64,000 nucleotides of DNA, from positions 1 to 64,000 of the forward strand of contig CAAFUS010000008.1 in assembly GCA_900766265.1 (NCBI GenBank), in the 5' to 3' direction. The notes beneath the pieces are model-generated. The model ran no database searches. It saw only the letters and a program-made list of their open reading frames with translations, and was not told where the DNA came from. The position numbers were made by a program, and so were the translations under genes. Of this stretch, positions 19,221-27,040 are shown piece by piece. Origin of the DNA: Pseudomonadaceae bacterium. GTDB taxonomy: Bacteria; Pseudomonadota; Gammaproteobacteria; Pseudomonadales; Pseudomonadaceae. The stretch's first letter is position 1, and each line of letters begins with the position of its first letter.

Positions 19221-19925
19221 ATGAGCCGCTTTTATTCCGCACTGGGGCGACTCGTTCTGTCGTGCCTGCTGGTGCTTGCCCTGTTGCTTGGCCTGCTGGT
19301 GTTCTGGCCGGCGGTGCAGTGGCTGCCTCGGGTGTTGCCTGAGGATATGCGGGTTCAGGGTGTGGAAGGCTCGCTGTATGCGGGGGCGGCCGATCGGCTG
19401 TACTGGCGCAACCAGCCGATCGGGCCTTGGTCCTGGCAGCTTCGCGCCACTGGCGTGCTCGATGTGTGGCTAGGGCGAGTCGGGGAGGGCGACTGGCAGG
19501 CGAGCCTTTCAGGATGGCCGTGGCGCTGGAGTGCGACCGTGACGGGCGGCGACCTGTTGTGGATGCAGGGCGGCGAGCTGGGGGTACTGCAGGCCCGCTT
19601 CGGCGGCGAGCTGTACCTGGAGGGCGACCTCAACGGATGCCAGGCATCCAGCGGCGCGCTGCAAACCGATGAGGCCGCGTGGGCATTTCCTCCCGTGGCG
19701 TTCGGCAGTGCCGAGTTCAGCCTCGACTGCGGCGCTACATTGCCGGTGCGCCTACGCCTGCAGCGGCCTGGACAGCATGACCTGCTGTTCGAGCTCGACC
19801 CCGACGAAGGACGGGGTCACGTTCGAGGTGGTCTGGTTCCCGGCGGCACGAGCGCGCGGCTGGCGCAGGATTTCGGCATGGTGAACCGCAATCAGCACGA
19901 GGTGGATCAGCCTCTGTCCTGGTGA
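19221..19925 (+). CDS. gspN: GspN-like type II secretion protein N
   Basis: A 234-aa protein with one N-terminal transmembrane helix (LVLSCLLVLALLLGLLVFWP, about 13-32) and a periplasmic part resembling T2SS protein N: the VQGVEGSLYAGAAD motif, then Trp-rich WSWQLRATGVLDVWLG. ATG 19221 is chosen because the hydrophobic anchor starts shortly after; the longer frame to 19161 adds a non-hydrophobic leader. No other T2SS genes are in the window, so it is an orphan here. The family assignment is moderate and the role in secretion uncertain. Confidence 0.6.
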   Translation: MSRFYSALGRLVLSCLLVLALLLGLLVFWPAVQWLPRVLPEDMRVQGVEGSLYAGAADRLYWRNQPIGPWSWQLRATGVLDVWLGRVGEGDWQASLSGWPWRWSATVTGGDLLWMQGGELGVLQARFGGELYLEGDLNGCQASSGALQTDEAAWAFPPVAFGSAEFSLDCGATLPVRLRLQRPGQHDLLFELDPDEGRGHVRGGLVPGGTSARLAQDFGMVNRNQHEVDQPLSW

Positions 19926-20028
19926 CCGCGAGACGCTTCGTCGGGTCGGCGGCACGCTGGCGGCGGTACGCGCACTAACGACCAGAGCGCTGCGCAGATG
20001 GCCTGCGCGGCAGCGAGTGGAGCGTTGT

Positions 20029-21063
20029 ATGCCCAAAATCGGTTTCGCCTGCATGTACCGTCACCCTGGCCATAGCGAGTCGCTCAAGGAGCTGGAGGCG
20101 ATCGAGCGCGCCTTCAACCCGCGCTCGACCACCTTGCGCTGGCTCAGCAGCGTGTCACCGGAACAGGCGCAGGAAAAACTTCACGGCATCATCGAGCACA
20201 ATCTGAATGCACAGATCCGGCTGCTTGATTATGTCGCCACGCTGCCTGCCGCGTTGCGGATGCTGCGTCTGAGCAGTGACCTGCTGCCGCTCTACAGCCA
20301 TGCCGAGGTCAGCGGGTTCTATCGGCGCGCCGAGGTCAGGGCGCTGCTGGAAAAGCGCTTCGCCTGCATCGGCGAGCGCGCTCGCGCATATGACATCCGG
20401 TTGTCGATGCATCCGGGGCAGTACTGCGTGCTCGGATCGGACAAGCCGCAGGTGGTGGAGAACAGCTTGGCGGAGTTCGAATATCACGCCGACATGATCC
20501 GCATGATGGGCTACGGCCGGCAGTTCCAGGACTTCAAGTGCAACGTGCACATCGCCGGGAGGCTGGGCGGGGAGGGCATCCGCGCGCTGTGGCCGCGGCT
20601 GTCCCAGGAGGCGCGTCATTGCATCACCTTCGAGAACGAAGAGAAAACCTACGGGGTGGACGATTGCCTGGCGCTGGCTGATCTCGCGCCGGTGGTGTTG
20701 GATATCCATCACTGCTGGATCAATGAGGAGCGCTACATCGACCCGAACGATGCGCGTGTCGACCGGATCATCGAAAGCTGGCGCGGCGTGCGGCCGACCA
20801 TGCACTACTCGCAACCGCCGGAAAGCTTGATGGCGCTCGGCTTCGGCCCCGAGGAGAAGCTGGAAATGCCGAGGTTGCTAGAGCAGGTCAGCAAGCGCGA
20901 CCTCTACAGCCACAGCAAGCGCATGTGGAACCACTGGACTAACCGCTACGCATGCGCGTTTCTTGACCGCTTCGACATCATGTTCGAGGCCAAGGACAAG
21001 AATCTTGCGACTCTGGACTTCTATCGGGATTACCTAGGTCAAGGGCCGCAACCGGACACATGA
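20029..21063 (+). CDS. uvsE: UV damage endonuclease UvsE/UvdE
   Basis: A 344-aa TIM-barrel endonuclease of the UVDE family, which nicks DNA 5' of UV photoproducts for an alternative excision repair. Signature parts are RLSMHPGQYCVLGS (metal-site His), FENEEKTYGVDDCLALA, VLDIHHCWIN and MHYSQPPES with a further His. I start at ATG 20029 (MPKIGFACMYRHPGHS), preceded by GTGGAG; ATG 20017 is 12 nt upstream in frame. UvdE occurs patchily in bacteria, in line with this accessory region. Metal dependence is family knowledge. Confidence 0.9.
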   Translation: MPKIGFACMYRHPGHSESLKELEAIERAFNPRSTTLRWLSSVSPEQAQEKLHGIIEHNLNAQIRLLDYVATLPAALRMLRLSSDLLPLYSHAEVSGFYRRAEVRALLEKRFACIGERARAYDIRLSMHPGQYCVLGSDKPQVVENSLAEFEYHADMIRMMGYGRQFQDFKCNVHIAGRLGGEGIRALWPRLSQEARHCITFENEEKTYGVDDCLALADLAPVVLDIHHCWINEERYIDPNDARVDRIIESWRGVRPTMHYSQPPESLMALGFGPEEKLEMPRLLEQVSKRDLYSHSKRMWNHWTNRYACAFLDRFDIMFEAKDKNLATLDFYRDYLGQGPQPDT

Positions 21064-21081
21064 CACCCAGAGAGCGAGCGG

Positions 21082-22050
21082 TTAGCTGGTTAGCCTCGCG
21101 TTGTCACTAGCAGGGGCTTTCGCTATAGCGAGGAGCATACCCGCAGAAAGCGTGACTGCCCCCGCGATGAGATTGGCACTCAAGGTCTCACCGAGCCAGA
21201 ACACCGAACTCATCAAGCCCACCAGGGGTACGCCCAGCATGGCCAGCGACATGCTGGTCGCAGGCAACCACATGCTTGCAGCGTTCACGGCGCAGAAGCA
21301 GAAGGCAGTAGCCAGCGGGCCGACGAACAGGATGATCTGCCAGAACGCCACCGAGCCATCACCTGTGAACGGGCCTTCGACGATTCGCGCGAGTGCCAGC
21401 AAAGGAACCGTAGCGACGAGCATCTGCCAGGGAGCGAGCTGGTAGGCCGTGGCGCGAACCTTGGCGTAGCGCAGGTGCAGGATGCACAGCGCCCAGCAGG
21501 CCGAGGCGATGAGCAACATCAGGTTGGCGCGCACCAGGTTCGCATTGTCCCAGTCAAGCGCCAGCGGATTGAACAAGACGGCTACGCCGAACATGCCGAG
21601 GGCGGCGCCGAGGAGCTGACGAGGGGCCAGCCGCTCACGAAAGACGAGCACTGCCAGTGGCGTCACCCACAGCGGGGTGGTGTAGGCGAGTACGGCCGAG
21701 CGGCCCGCCGGGATATCGGTCATGGCCAGCGCGCCGAGCAGTGTGAAGGCGAGCATCTGCAGGAGTCCGACGCTAAGCAGGAGCGGCACGTCGCGCCGAC
21801 TGGGTCGATAGAGGGTGCCGGTCAGCAGCTGCAGGAGGAACAGGCACAAGCCGCCCAGCGCGAAGCGGCTGGCGGAGAACCAAACGGGTGTGACGTGACC
21901 AAGTCCTGCCTTCATCACCGGCCAGTTAGCGCCCCACACCAGAATCGCCATGAGCAACAGCACCATGCCCTTGAGTCGAGGCGTCAATAAGGTACGGCTG
22001 GGTACCGGAGTGTTTCGTGCTTCGGTAGTCAGGCTGTGCGGGCAGGTCAT
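21082..22050 (-). CDS. DMT-family (EamA) transporter
   Basis: A 322-aa inner-membrane permease with ten predicted helices (for example MVLLLMAILVWGANWPVMKA) and two EamA domains. It is a metabolite exporter of unknown substrate. I use ATG 22050 because GGAGG lies 8 nt upstream; the frame opens at TTG 22065, which overlaps that Shine-Dalgarno, and GTG 22053 is also possible. It is divergent from an Lrp/AsnC regulator at 22189, a layout typical of amino-acid efflux genes under Lrp-type control. Substrate is inference only. Confidence 0.85.
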   Translation of the reverse strand: MTCPHSLTTEARNTPVPSRTLLTPRLKGMVLLLMAILVWGANWPVMKAGLGHVTPVWFSASRFALGGLCLFLLQLLTGTLYRPSRRDVPLLLSVGLLQMLAFTLLGALAMTDIPAGRSAVLAYTTPLWVTPLAVLVFRERLAPRQLLGAALGMFGVAVLFNPLALDWDNANLVRANLMLLIASACWALCILHLRYAKVRATAYQLAPWQMLVATVPLLALARIVEGPFTGDGSVAFWQIILFVGPLATAFCFCAVNAASMWLPATSMSLAMLGVPLVGLMSSVFWLGETLSANLIAGAVTLSAGMLLAIAKAPASDNARLTS

Positions 22051-22147
22051 CACCGTGGCCTCCAATAGCTATTCGTGTTGAGAACAGCCTAAGGGGACCG
22101 AAGCGGAGAAGCTTTCCTAAATGGCCTGGATGATTTCTAATTTGCAG

Positions 22148-22187
22148 GAAAATATTCTGTTATATGGAATTTAGGAGGAATATTTGC
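22148..22187. promoter_or_regulatory. inverted repeat in front of the Lrp-type gene
   Basis: GAAAATATTC (22148-22157) and GAATATTTGC (22178-22187) form an inverted repeat, 9 of 10 positions paired, 20 nt apart, covering the Shine-Dalgarno of the Lrp gene. The AT-rich dyad is a plausible Lrp/AsnC-type site for autoregulation and control of the divergent exporter. Confidence 0.45.
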
Positions 22188-22188
22188 A

Positions 22189-22674
22189 ATGCGTAAATTG
22201 GATCGGACCGACATTGGCATTCTCAACCGACTGCAAGAGGATGCCCGAGTCACGAATGCTGAGCTGGCACGCGCAGTCAATCTTTCATCAACGCCATGCT
22301 TCAACCGGGTCAAGGCCATGGAGGAGCTGGGGCTGATTCGGCAGCAGGTCACGCTGCTGGCTCCAGAGCTGCTGGGGCTTAACGTCAACGTATTCATTCA
22401 CGTCAGCCTGGAGAAGCAGGTGGTCGATGCACTGGCGCGTTTCGAGAGTGCCATCGCCGAACGCCCGGAGGTGATGGAATGCTATTTGATGACAGGGGAC
22501 GCCGATTACCTGCTCCGCGTGCTGGTGCCTGACATCCAGGCGCTGGAGCGCTTCATCCTCGATCACCTGACCAAAATTCCCGGCGTCGCGAACATTCGCT
22601 CCAGCTTCGCGCTGAAGCAGGTGCGCTACAAGACGGCGCTGCCGTTGCCACCCAACGGGTTGGTTGTTGGATGA
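22189..22674 (+). CDS. Lrp/AsnC-family transcriptional regulator
   Basis: A 161-aa regulator. The N-terminal helix-turn-helix (LDRTDIGILNRLQEDARVTN, then ELARAVNLSSTPCFNRVKAM) is followed by a RAM/AsnC ligand-binding domain with VMECYLMTGDADYLLRVLV. Members sense amino acids and form octamers. It is divergent from a DMT exporter, which is its likely target; AGGAGG precedes the ATG. The inverted repeat over its start suggests autoregulation. Confidence 0.92.
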   Translation: MRKLDRTDIGILNRLQEDARVTNAELARAVNLSSTPCFNRVKAMEELGLIRQQVTLLAPELLGLNVNVFIHVSLEKQVVDALARFESAIAERPEVMECYLMTGDADYLLRVLVPDIQALERFILDHLTKIPGVANIRSSFALKQVRYKTALPLPPNGLVVG

Positions 22675-22748
22675 GGCGGGTTCGGTGGGTGGGATCGCTC
22701 ATTTGACAGATGGGGTGGATCCTGCCGCTGCGAGTACGCGCTCGCTCG

Positions 22749-23576
22749 TTAACTTGCCTGTGCCGCGCTGAGCCACTCGCGTGGGCTTTTACCAGTCTTG
22801 CGGCGAAAGGCACGCGACAGAGCCGAGGGGCTTTCGTAGCCGACTTCATCGGCGATGAGTGCAATCGGCCGACCCTCGCGCAGACGCTTTTGAACCAGGC
22901 TCACCCGCCAGCCAAGCAGGTAGTCAGCCGGTGTGCTGCCTACGATTTCATGGAACCGCGCAGCGAAACCGGCCCGGGACATGTTGCAAGCCTGCGCAAG
23001 GGTTTCCACCGACCAGGCCTGGTGCGGTGCGTCGTGCATCAGGGTGAGGGCGCGGGCCAGCCGCGGATCGGCAAGGCCGGCCATAAGGCCGGTGGACAGG
23101 CTGCGTGTCGCCAGCAGATGACGAAGCAGCTGAATGAGCATCAGCTCAAACAGCCGGTTCAGCACGGCGAATCGCCCGCACTCCTCATTGAAAGCTTCCT
23201 GAAACAGCCACTCAAGATTGCCGGCAAGGTTCGGTAGCTGCGACAGCGGCAGCAGCAAGTGGGCCGGCAAGGCGAGGGTCAGCGGGTTGTCGATACCACC
23301 GTCGAACGTCAACGAGGCGCAGACCAGTTCCGCGTGATCGGCAGTGTCGGCGATCAGAGCGTGCGGTGCCGGGCGTGGAAACAGGATCAGCGTAGGCTCT
23401 TCGATTTCGTAGATCTGTAACCGCTCGGCCTGGATACGCACCCGTCCGGCGCGCAGCAGGTGCAGGTGGCCCTGGTGATCCTGCCCATCATATTCGGCAG
23501 TGCCACACAGACCGCCGCTGTAATAGGTAGTGGCGTGCAGGCGGAAATGGGTGAGCAGAGCGGACAAGCGGTCCAT
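22749..23576 (-). CDS. AraC-family transcriptional regulator
   Basis: A 275-aa regulator with an N-terminal cupin-like sensing domain (~10-150) and a C-terminal AraC double helix-turn-helix (WSVETLAQACNMSRAGFAAR; IALIADEVGYESPSALSRAF). The ATG is preceded by GAGGT. It is divergent from the AhpD-like/glutaredoxin pair beginning at 23707, so it probably activates those genes. Similar regulators in pseudomonads often sit beside carboxymuconolactone decarboxylase-like genes. Ligand unknown. Confidence 0.9.
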   Translation of the reverse strand: MDRLSALLTHFRLHATTYYSGGLCGTAEYDGQDHQGHLHLLRAGRVRIQAERLQIYEIEEPTLILFPRPAPHALIADTADHAELVCASLTFDGGIDNPLTLALPAHLLLPLSQLPNLAGNLEWLFQEAFNEECGRFAVLNRLFELMLIQLLRHLLATRSLSTGLMAGLADPRLARALTLMHDAPHQAWSVETLAQACNMSRAGFAARFHEIVGSTPADYLLGWRVSLVQKRLREGRPIALIADEVGYESPSALSRAFRRKTGKSPREWLSAAQAS

Positions 23577-23706
23577 GTGACCTCACAGGTTTGGACGATC
23601 TGCAGCATAAGTTCGACGATCAGCCGCCATTTGAAAAGGTCTTTTGCTGATCATGTGCTCGAGGCTGACGCATAAGCCCAGCCACCCCGAACTTAGGAGA
23701 ACCACC

Positions 23707-24237
23707 ATGAGCCGCATTACCCCTGTATCGATCGAACACGCCCCTGATGCCGCGCGCCCGTTGCTGTCTGGCATTCAGAAAAGCCTTGGCAGCGTGCCTA
23801 ACGCCTTTCGTACCTTGGCTCACGCGCCGGCTGCGCTGGGCGGCTACCTTGCGCTCTCTCAAGCGCTTGGCAAAAACTCTCTCAGCGCACGCCAACGCGA
23901 GACCGTTGCGCTGGCGACTTCGGAGGTGAACGGTTGCGACTACTGCCTCGCCGCGCACTCCCTGTTTGGCCGCAAGGCGGGCCTTGACGATTCCGCCATC
24001 GAGCTTGCGCGGCGCGGCAGTCTGGACGCGGTTGCGACATTCGCCCGGCAGGTGACTGAAAGCCGCGGGCAGGTTAGCGACGAACAATTAGCCGAGGCGC
24101 GGGCGGCGGGGCTGAGCGATGCTCAAATAGTCGACATCGTGGCGCAGGTTGCCCTGATGACACTGACCAACTACCTCAACAATGTTGCCCAGACAGACGT
24201 CGACTTTCCGGCAGTTCAGCCGCTTACCGAGGAGTGA
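23707..24237 (+). CDS. AhpD/carboxymuconolactone decarboxylase-like peroxidase
   Basis: A 176-aa alkylhydroperoxidase-like protein. It has the AhpD-type active site EVNGCDYCLAAH (C77, C80, H84), the redox-active CxxC with proton-relay His that reduces organic peroxides. The ATG follows TTAGGAGAACCACC; the frame is open to 23644, but the Shine-Dalgarno decides for 23707. A glutaredoxin gene starts 4 nt after the stop, which fits a thiol-dependent peroxidase fed by glutathione or glutaredoxin. Substrate is inference. Confidence 0.88.
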   Translation: MSRITPVSIEHAPDAARPLLSGIQKSLGSVPNAFRTLAHAPAALGGYLALSQALGKNSLSARQRETVALATSEVNGCDYCLAAHSLFGRKAGLDDSAIELARRGSLDAVATFARQVTESRGQVSDEQLAEARAAGLSDAQIVDIVAQVALMTLTNYLNNVAQTDVDFPAVQPLTEE

Positions 24238-24241
24238 AAGC

Positions 24242-24514
24242 ATGAACGCTACGCTTTATACCACTAGCGGCTGCCCCTACTGCATCCAGGCCAAAGCGCT
24301 GCTATCCCGCCGAGGGGTTAACGTCACCGAGATCGATGTCGGAGCCAGCCCCGAGCAGCGCGCCGCGCTGATCGCCCGGACCGGCCGGCGTACGGTGCCG
24401 CAGATCTATATCGAGGGTAACCATGTCGGGGGCTTTGATGACTTGGTGGCCTTCGACAGGATTGGCGGCCTTAGAACGGCGGATACCCGATCCGATAGCG
24501 TATCGGGTGTATGA
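24242..24514 (+). CDS. grxC: glutaredoxin (dithiol, GrxC type)
   Basis: A 90-aa dithiol glutaredoxin with active site C11-P-Y-C14, cis-proline TVPQIYIEG and the glutathione-binding GGFDDL motif. The last ~10 residues (TADTRSDSVSGV) extend beyond the usual ~84-aa length. It starts 4 nt after the AhpD-like stop and so is cotranscribed; the probable job is recycling that peroxidase or reducing protein disulfides. It may be a second glutaredoxin in the genome, so the symbol marks type only. Confidence 0.88.
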   Translation: MNATLYTTSGCPYCIQAKALLSRRGVNVTEIDVGASPEQRAALIARTGRRTVPQIYIEGNHVGGFDDLVAFDRIGGLRTADTRSDSVSGV

Positions 24515-24561
24515 GGCTGGTGGGCGGCTGTCGCCGGGTCGGCGCGCCGCTTCGAAACCTC

Positions 24562-24618
24562 GTTCAGGCAGGTTCAGATCGGCCTGATGTATTCGTCTCG
24601 ATTTGAACCTGGCTGAAC
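24562..24618. repeat. inverted repeat of paired GTTCA half-sites
   Basis: GTTCAGGCAGGTTCA (24562-24576) and TGAACCTGGCTGAAC (24604-24618) are inverted copies with 14 of 15 positions paired, 27 nt apart. Each arm is itself a direct repeat, GTTCA-N5-GTTCA. No T-run follows, so it looks more like a multi-site operator than a terminator. It lies 150-210 nt before the first nitroreductase gene and ~50 nt after the glutaredoxin stop. Confidence 0.6.
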
Positions 24619-24653
24619 TATTCCTTCGTCATGTGCTGCTGGCAGGTCACGAT

Positions 24654-24672
24654 TTTCACAATATTGGTGAAA
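24654..24672. promoter_or_regulatory. TTTCAC-N7-GTGAAA dyad upstream of nitroreductase
   Basis: Arms TTTCAC (24654-24659) and GTGAAA (24667-24672) flank an AT-rich centre (AATATTG), a typical size for a dimeric repressor or LysR-type site. It is 98 nt before the nitroreductase start at 24771. The regulator is unknown. Confidence 0.35.
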
Positions 24673-24770
24673 GTCATTATTCAGCGATGCGCTTTATCCC
24701 TATCTGTCCTCGCCGGGATCATAGCGGTGCTTCTCAGACCCACTCTAACTAGCACCTCAGAGGTCCCGTC

Positions 24771-25421
24771 ATGACTTCACTGGCAATAGCTCGACCGCAC
24801 TATTCGATACGGAAATTTGATCCAAATAGAACAATCGAGCGGCCAGTTCTCAATGAACTACTCGATGCGCTTCGCTATTGTCCATCTCCAACCAATCTCC
24901 AACCTTGGCGTTTCTTGATTGCCGAAAGCGCGGTGACCAAAGCGCAGCTTGCAGATGCAGCCAAACAGGTCGACGACAATAAGGGTTTCGAGCTGCTCGA
25001 TGCCTCTCACTTCATATTGCTCTGCAGACTTTCCGACATGAGTGACGAGCACCTCCAGGCTTTACTGGCGCAGGAGGCTGCGGAGGGGCGCTTTTCAGAC
25101 GGCAGCGCTCACATCGCTCAGCATCACGCCCGTGCACGTCGAATCAACCTGCACCGTTATGAGCGCAAGGATCTGGCTCATTGGATGGAGAAGCACGTCT
25201 ATCTCGCCCTTGGCTCTCTGATCTCCCGCGCGGCGGCGCTGGGCATTGACGCCGTACCCATGGAGCATTTCGATCAGGCCTCGGTCGATGCAGCCTTCCA
25301 ATTGCCACAACAAGGGCTGACCGGCGTGCTCTTGGTCGCGTTGGGCTATCGCACTCGTGACAACGGAGACGGTCCTGGAAAGTCGCGCTTGCCCGCTGAG
25401 CGAATATTCATGTTTCGCTGA
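24771..25421 (+). CDS. nitroreductase-family flavoprotein (copy 1)
   Basis: A 216-aa NfsB-like FMN oxidoreductase. It shows the N-terminal RxSIRKFDP motif, CPSPTNLQPWRF for FMN binding, and the C-terminal GYRTRDNGDGPGKSRLPAER typical of oxygen-insensitive nitroreductases/dihydropteridine reductases. The family uses NAD(P)H to reduce nitroaromatics and quinones. The upstream bases AGAGGTCCCGTC contain a Shine-Dalgarno. It is a diverged paralogue of the gene at 35542. The coding sequence looks less GC-rich at the start than its neighbours, a hint of transfer. Confidence 0.88.
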   Translation: MTSLAIARPHYSIRKFDPNRTIERPVLNELLDALRYCPSPTNLQPWRFLIAESAVTKAQLADAAKQVDDNKGFELLDASHFILLCRLSDMSDEHLQALLAQEAAEGRFSDGSAHIAQHHARARRINLHRYERKDLAHWMEKHVYLALGSLISRAAALGIDAVPMEHFDQASVDAAFQLPQQGLTGVLLVALGYRTRDNGDGPGKSRLPAERIFMFR

Positions 25422-25986
25422 CTGCGGGGGCATATGACTGGCAGATGGGCGTGCATCACTGATATCGCGGCGAAGTTGCTTTACCAAATAGGGTGCAAAC
25501 GCAGCAAGCCCAGGCCGTATTTCGCCGACAGGCTTCAGCAACAGCGTTATTTGCGGTCGCGTAGGACACCCGTCCGGGCGCACATGCCTTTCGATAGCGG
25601 GGCGGCCACTCGCTTGGCAACTTGAGGCGAAGCGGCCCGACCCTATCCGCTTCTCAACGATCAGTTTGCCAGGCCCAAGCGATCGGCATGCACCTGGGTT
25701 TCCAGTAACCGTTGAAGCTGTGGCCCATCGGACTGGATAAGCTTTCGATCTCATCCTTTTCGCGCAGCTAGCGGTTTTCATCCCCTGCGCTCGACGGGGT
25801 ATGGCCGACCAGCATTTCTATCCTCTGTATGACGCTTGGCAGCTCGTGAAATTGCTGGGCCGCATGTCAGCAGCGTTTGATTGACTCGGAACTGAGTTGA
25901 CGTTTCGCTGAGTGGCCTGGTTCATCGTATTGGGCAATGCCTGCTTGTGCTCGCCTTAAAAACGATTTCCCGCGGACCTAGCGGTA
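25422..25986. other. 565-nt gene-poor stretch with probable gene debris
   Basis: No intact gene lies between the nitroreductase and the convergent GlxA-type regulator. On the minus strand, roughly 25890 to 25650, protein-like sequence appears in two frames broken by stops and a shift: HAAQQFHELPSVIQRIEMLV, then LREKDE, then RKLIQSDGPQLQRLLETQVH. This looks like the C-terminal remnant of a decayed gene; I do not recognise the family. The rest shows nothing clear. Confidence 0.4.
25650..25893 (-). pseudogene. possible decayed gene fragment
   Basis: Read on the minus strand, a frame gives ESIKRC, stop, HAAQQFHELPSVIQRIEMLV, GHTPSSAGDENR, stop, LREKDE. A +1/-1 change then continues as RKLIQSDGPQLQRLLETQVH and ends ADRLGLAN before a stop. 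The amphipathic, helix-like composition suggests former coding sequence with two nonsense mutations and one frameshift. Family unknown; chance resemblance cannot be excluded. Confidence 0.3.
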
Positions 25987-26937
25987 TCAAACCGGCATTT
26001 TTCGCACATCTCTTCTGACGGCCTGAGGTGGCACGCCGAATCCGCGGACAAACACCTCGCGCATATGCCGTCGGTCGCGAAAACCCGTTTCGCGTGCAAT
26101 GACGTCCAGACTATGGCGGCTTTGTTCGACCATCAGGCGCGCGGCCTCCAGTCGCAGGCTTTCGATCGCCTTGGCAGGCGACTGGCCTGTCTCGGCCGTA
26201 AACACGCGGGTGAACTGCCTCGGGCTGAGGTGCACATGCTCGGCCAGGTCCTCCACGGTTAGCGGGCGATTGAGGTTCTGCCGGGCAAAGTTCAGCGCCT
26301 GTTGAATGCGATCGGACTTCGGAGCCAGCGCCAGCATTTCCGAGTGCTGTGACTGACCGCCGGAACGGCGCTGGTACATCACCAGCTTGCGCGCGACGGA
26401 CCGCGCCGCCTCGGCACCGAGATCCTTTTCCACCATGCCAAGGGCCAGATCGAGCCCCGCGGTCATGCCCGCCGACGTCCAGACCGAGCCATCGATGATG
26501 TAGATGCGGTCCTCTTCGACATGGACCGCTGGATGGCGGCTTTGCATCTCCCGAGCGTAGGCCCAGTGCGTGGTCGCCCGTTTGCCGTCCAGCAAGCCGG
26601 CCTGCGCAAGCACGAACCCTCCCGTGCATACGCCAGCCGTGCGGCGAGCCTGGGCGCCGGCCAGGCGGACGAAAGCCAGCACGTCCGGGTCGGGTGGGTT
26701 GTTGAGTGGATCATTGACGCCCACGACCATCCAGGTGTCGGCGTGGCCGGGCGCCTGAAAGGCGCGGGTTTCGATGCAGATACCCAGAGACGAGCGAACC
26801 GGCTGGCCTGACGCCGAGAAGTTTTCGATCACATAAAACGGCTCGCCAGCCACCACATTCGCAAACTCGAACACCGTCTGGGTGGCGAGCGACATGATCT
26901 GGAAGCCGTCCGCCAAGAGATAACCGATGCGATGCAT
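25987..26937 (-). CDS. GlxA-family transcriptional regulator (DJ-1/PfpI + AraC)
   Basis: A 316-aa regulator. The N-terminal DJ-1/PfpI-like domain (~5-170) contains the nucleophile-elbow-like RTAGVCTGGFVLAQAG and the ATTHWAYAREM segment; the C-terminal AraC helix-turn-helix pair covers ~215-310 (LTVEDLAEHVHLSPRQFTRV). The DJ-1-like half usually acts as a sensor, not a protease. The ATG has GAGGAT upstream. It is divergent from the SDR-SDR-MFS-lactonase genes starting at 27041, its most likely targets. Confidence 0.92.
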   Translation of the reverse strand: MHRIGYLLADGFQIMSLATQTVFEFANVVAGEPFYVIENFSASGQPVRSSLGICIETRAFQAPGHADTWMVVGVNDPLNNPPDPDVLAFVRLAGAQARRTAGVCTGGFVLAQAGLLDGKRATTHWAYAREMQSRHPAVHVEEDRIYIIDGSVWTSAGMTAGLDLALGMVEKDLGAEAARSVARKLVMYQRRSGGQSQHSEMLALAPKSDRIQQALNFARQNLNRPLTVEDLAEHVHLSPRQFTRVFTAETGQSPAKAIESLRLEAARLMVEQSRHSLDVIARETGFRDRRHMREVFVRGFGVPPQAVRRDVRKMPV

Positions 26938-27040
26938 GGTGAATCCTCAATGTCCTAAAACACGAACATAAACGTCATTTGCGACATTGGCTAGCCCCGG
27001 CATGATGGCTCCACCTGAACGACAGACCCTGGAGCTCACC

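Noticed and set aside
25095..25781. A 228-codon open frame on the minus strand across the first nitroreductase and the following gap
   Set aside because: Over half lies antisense to a clear nitroreductase, composition is Arg/Ser/Pro-rich, and no motif is visible.
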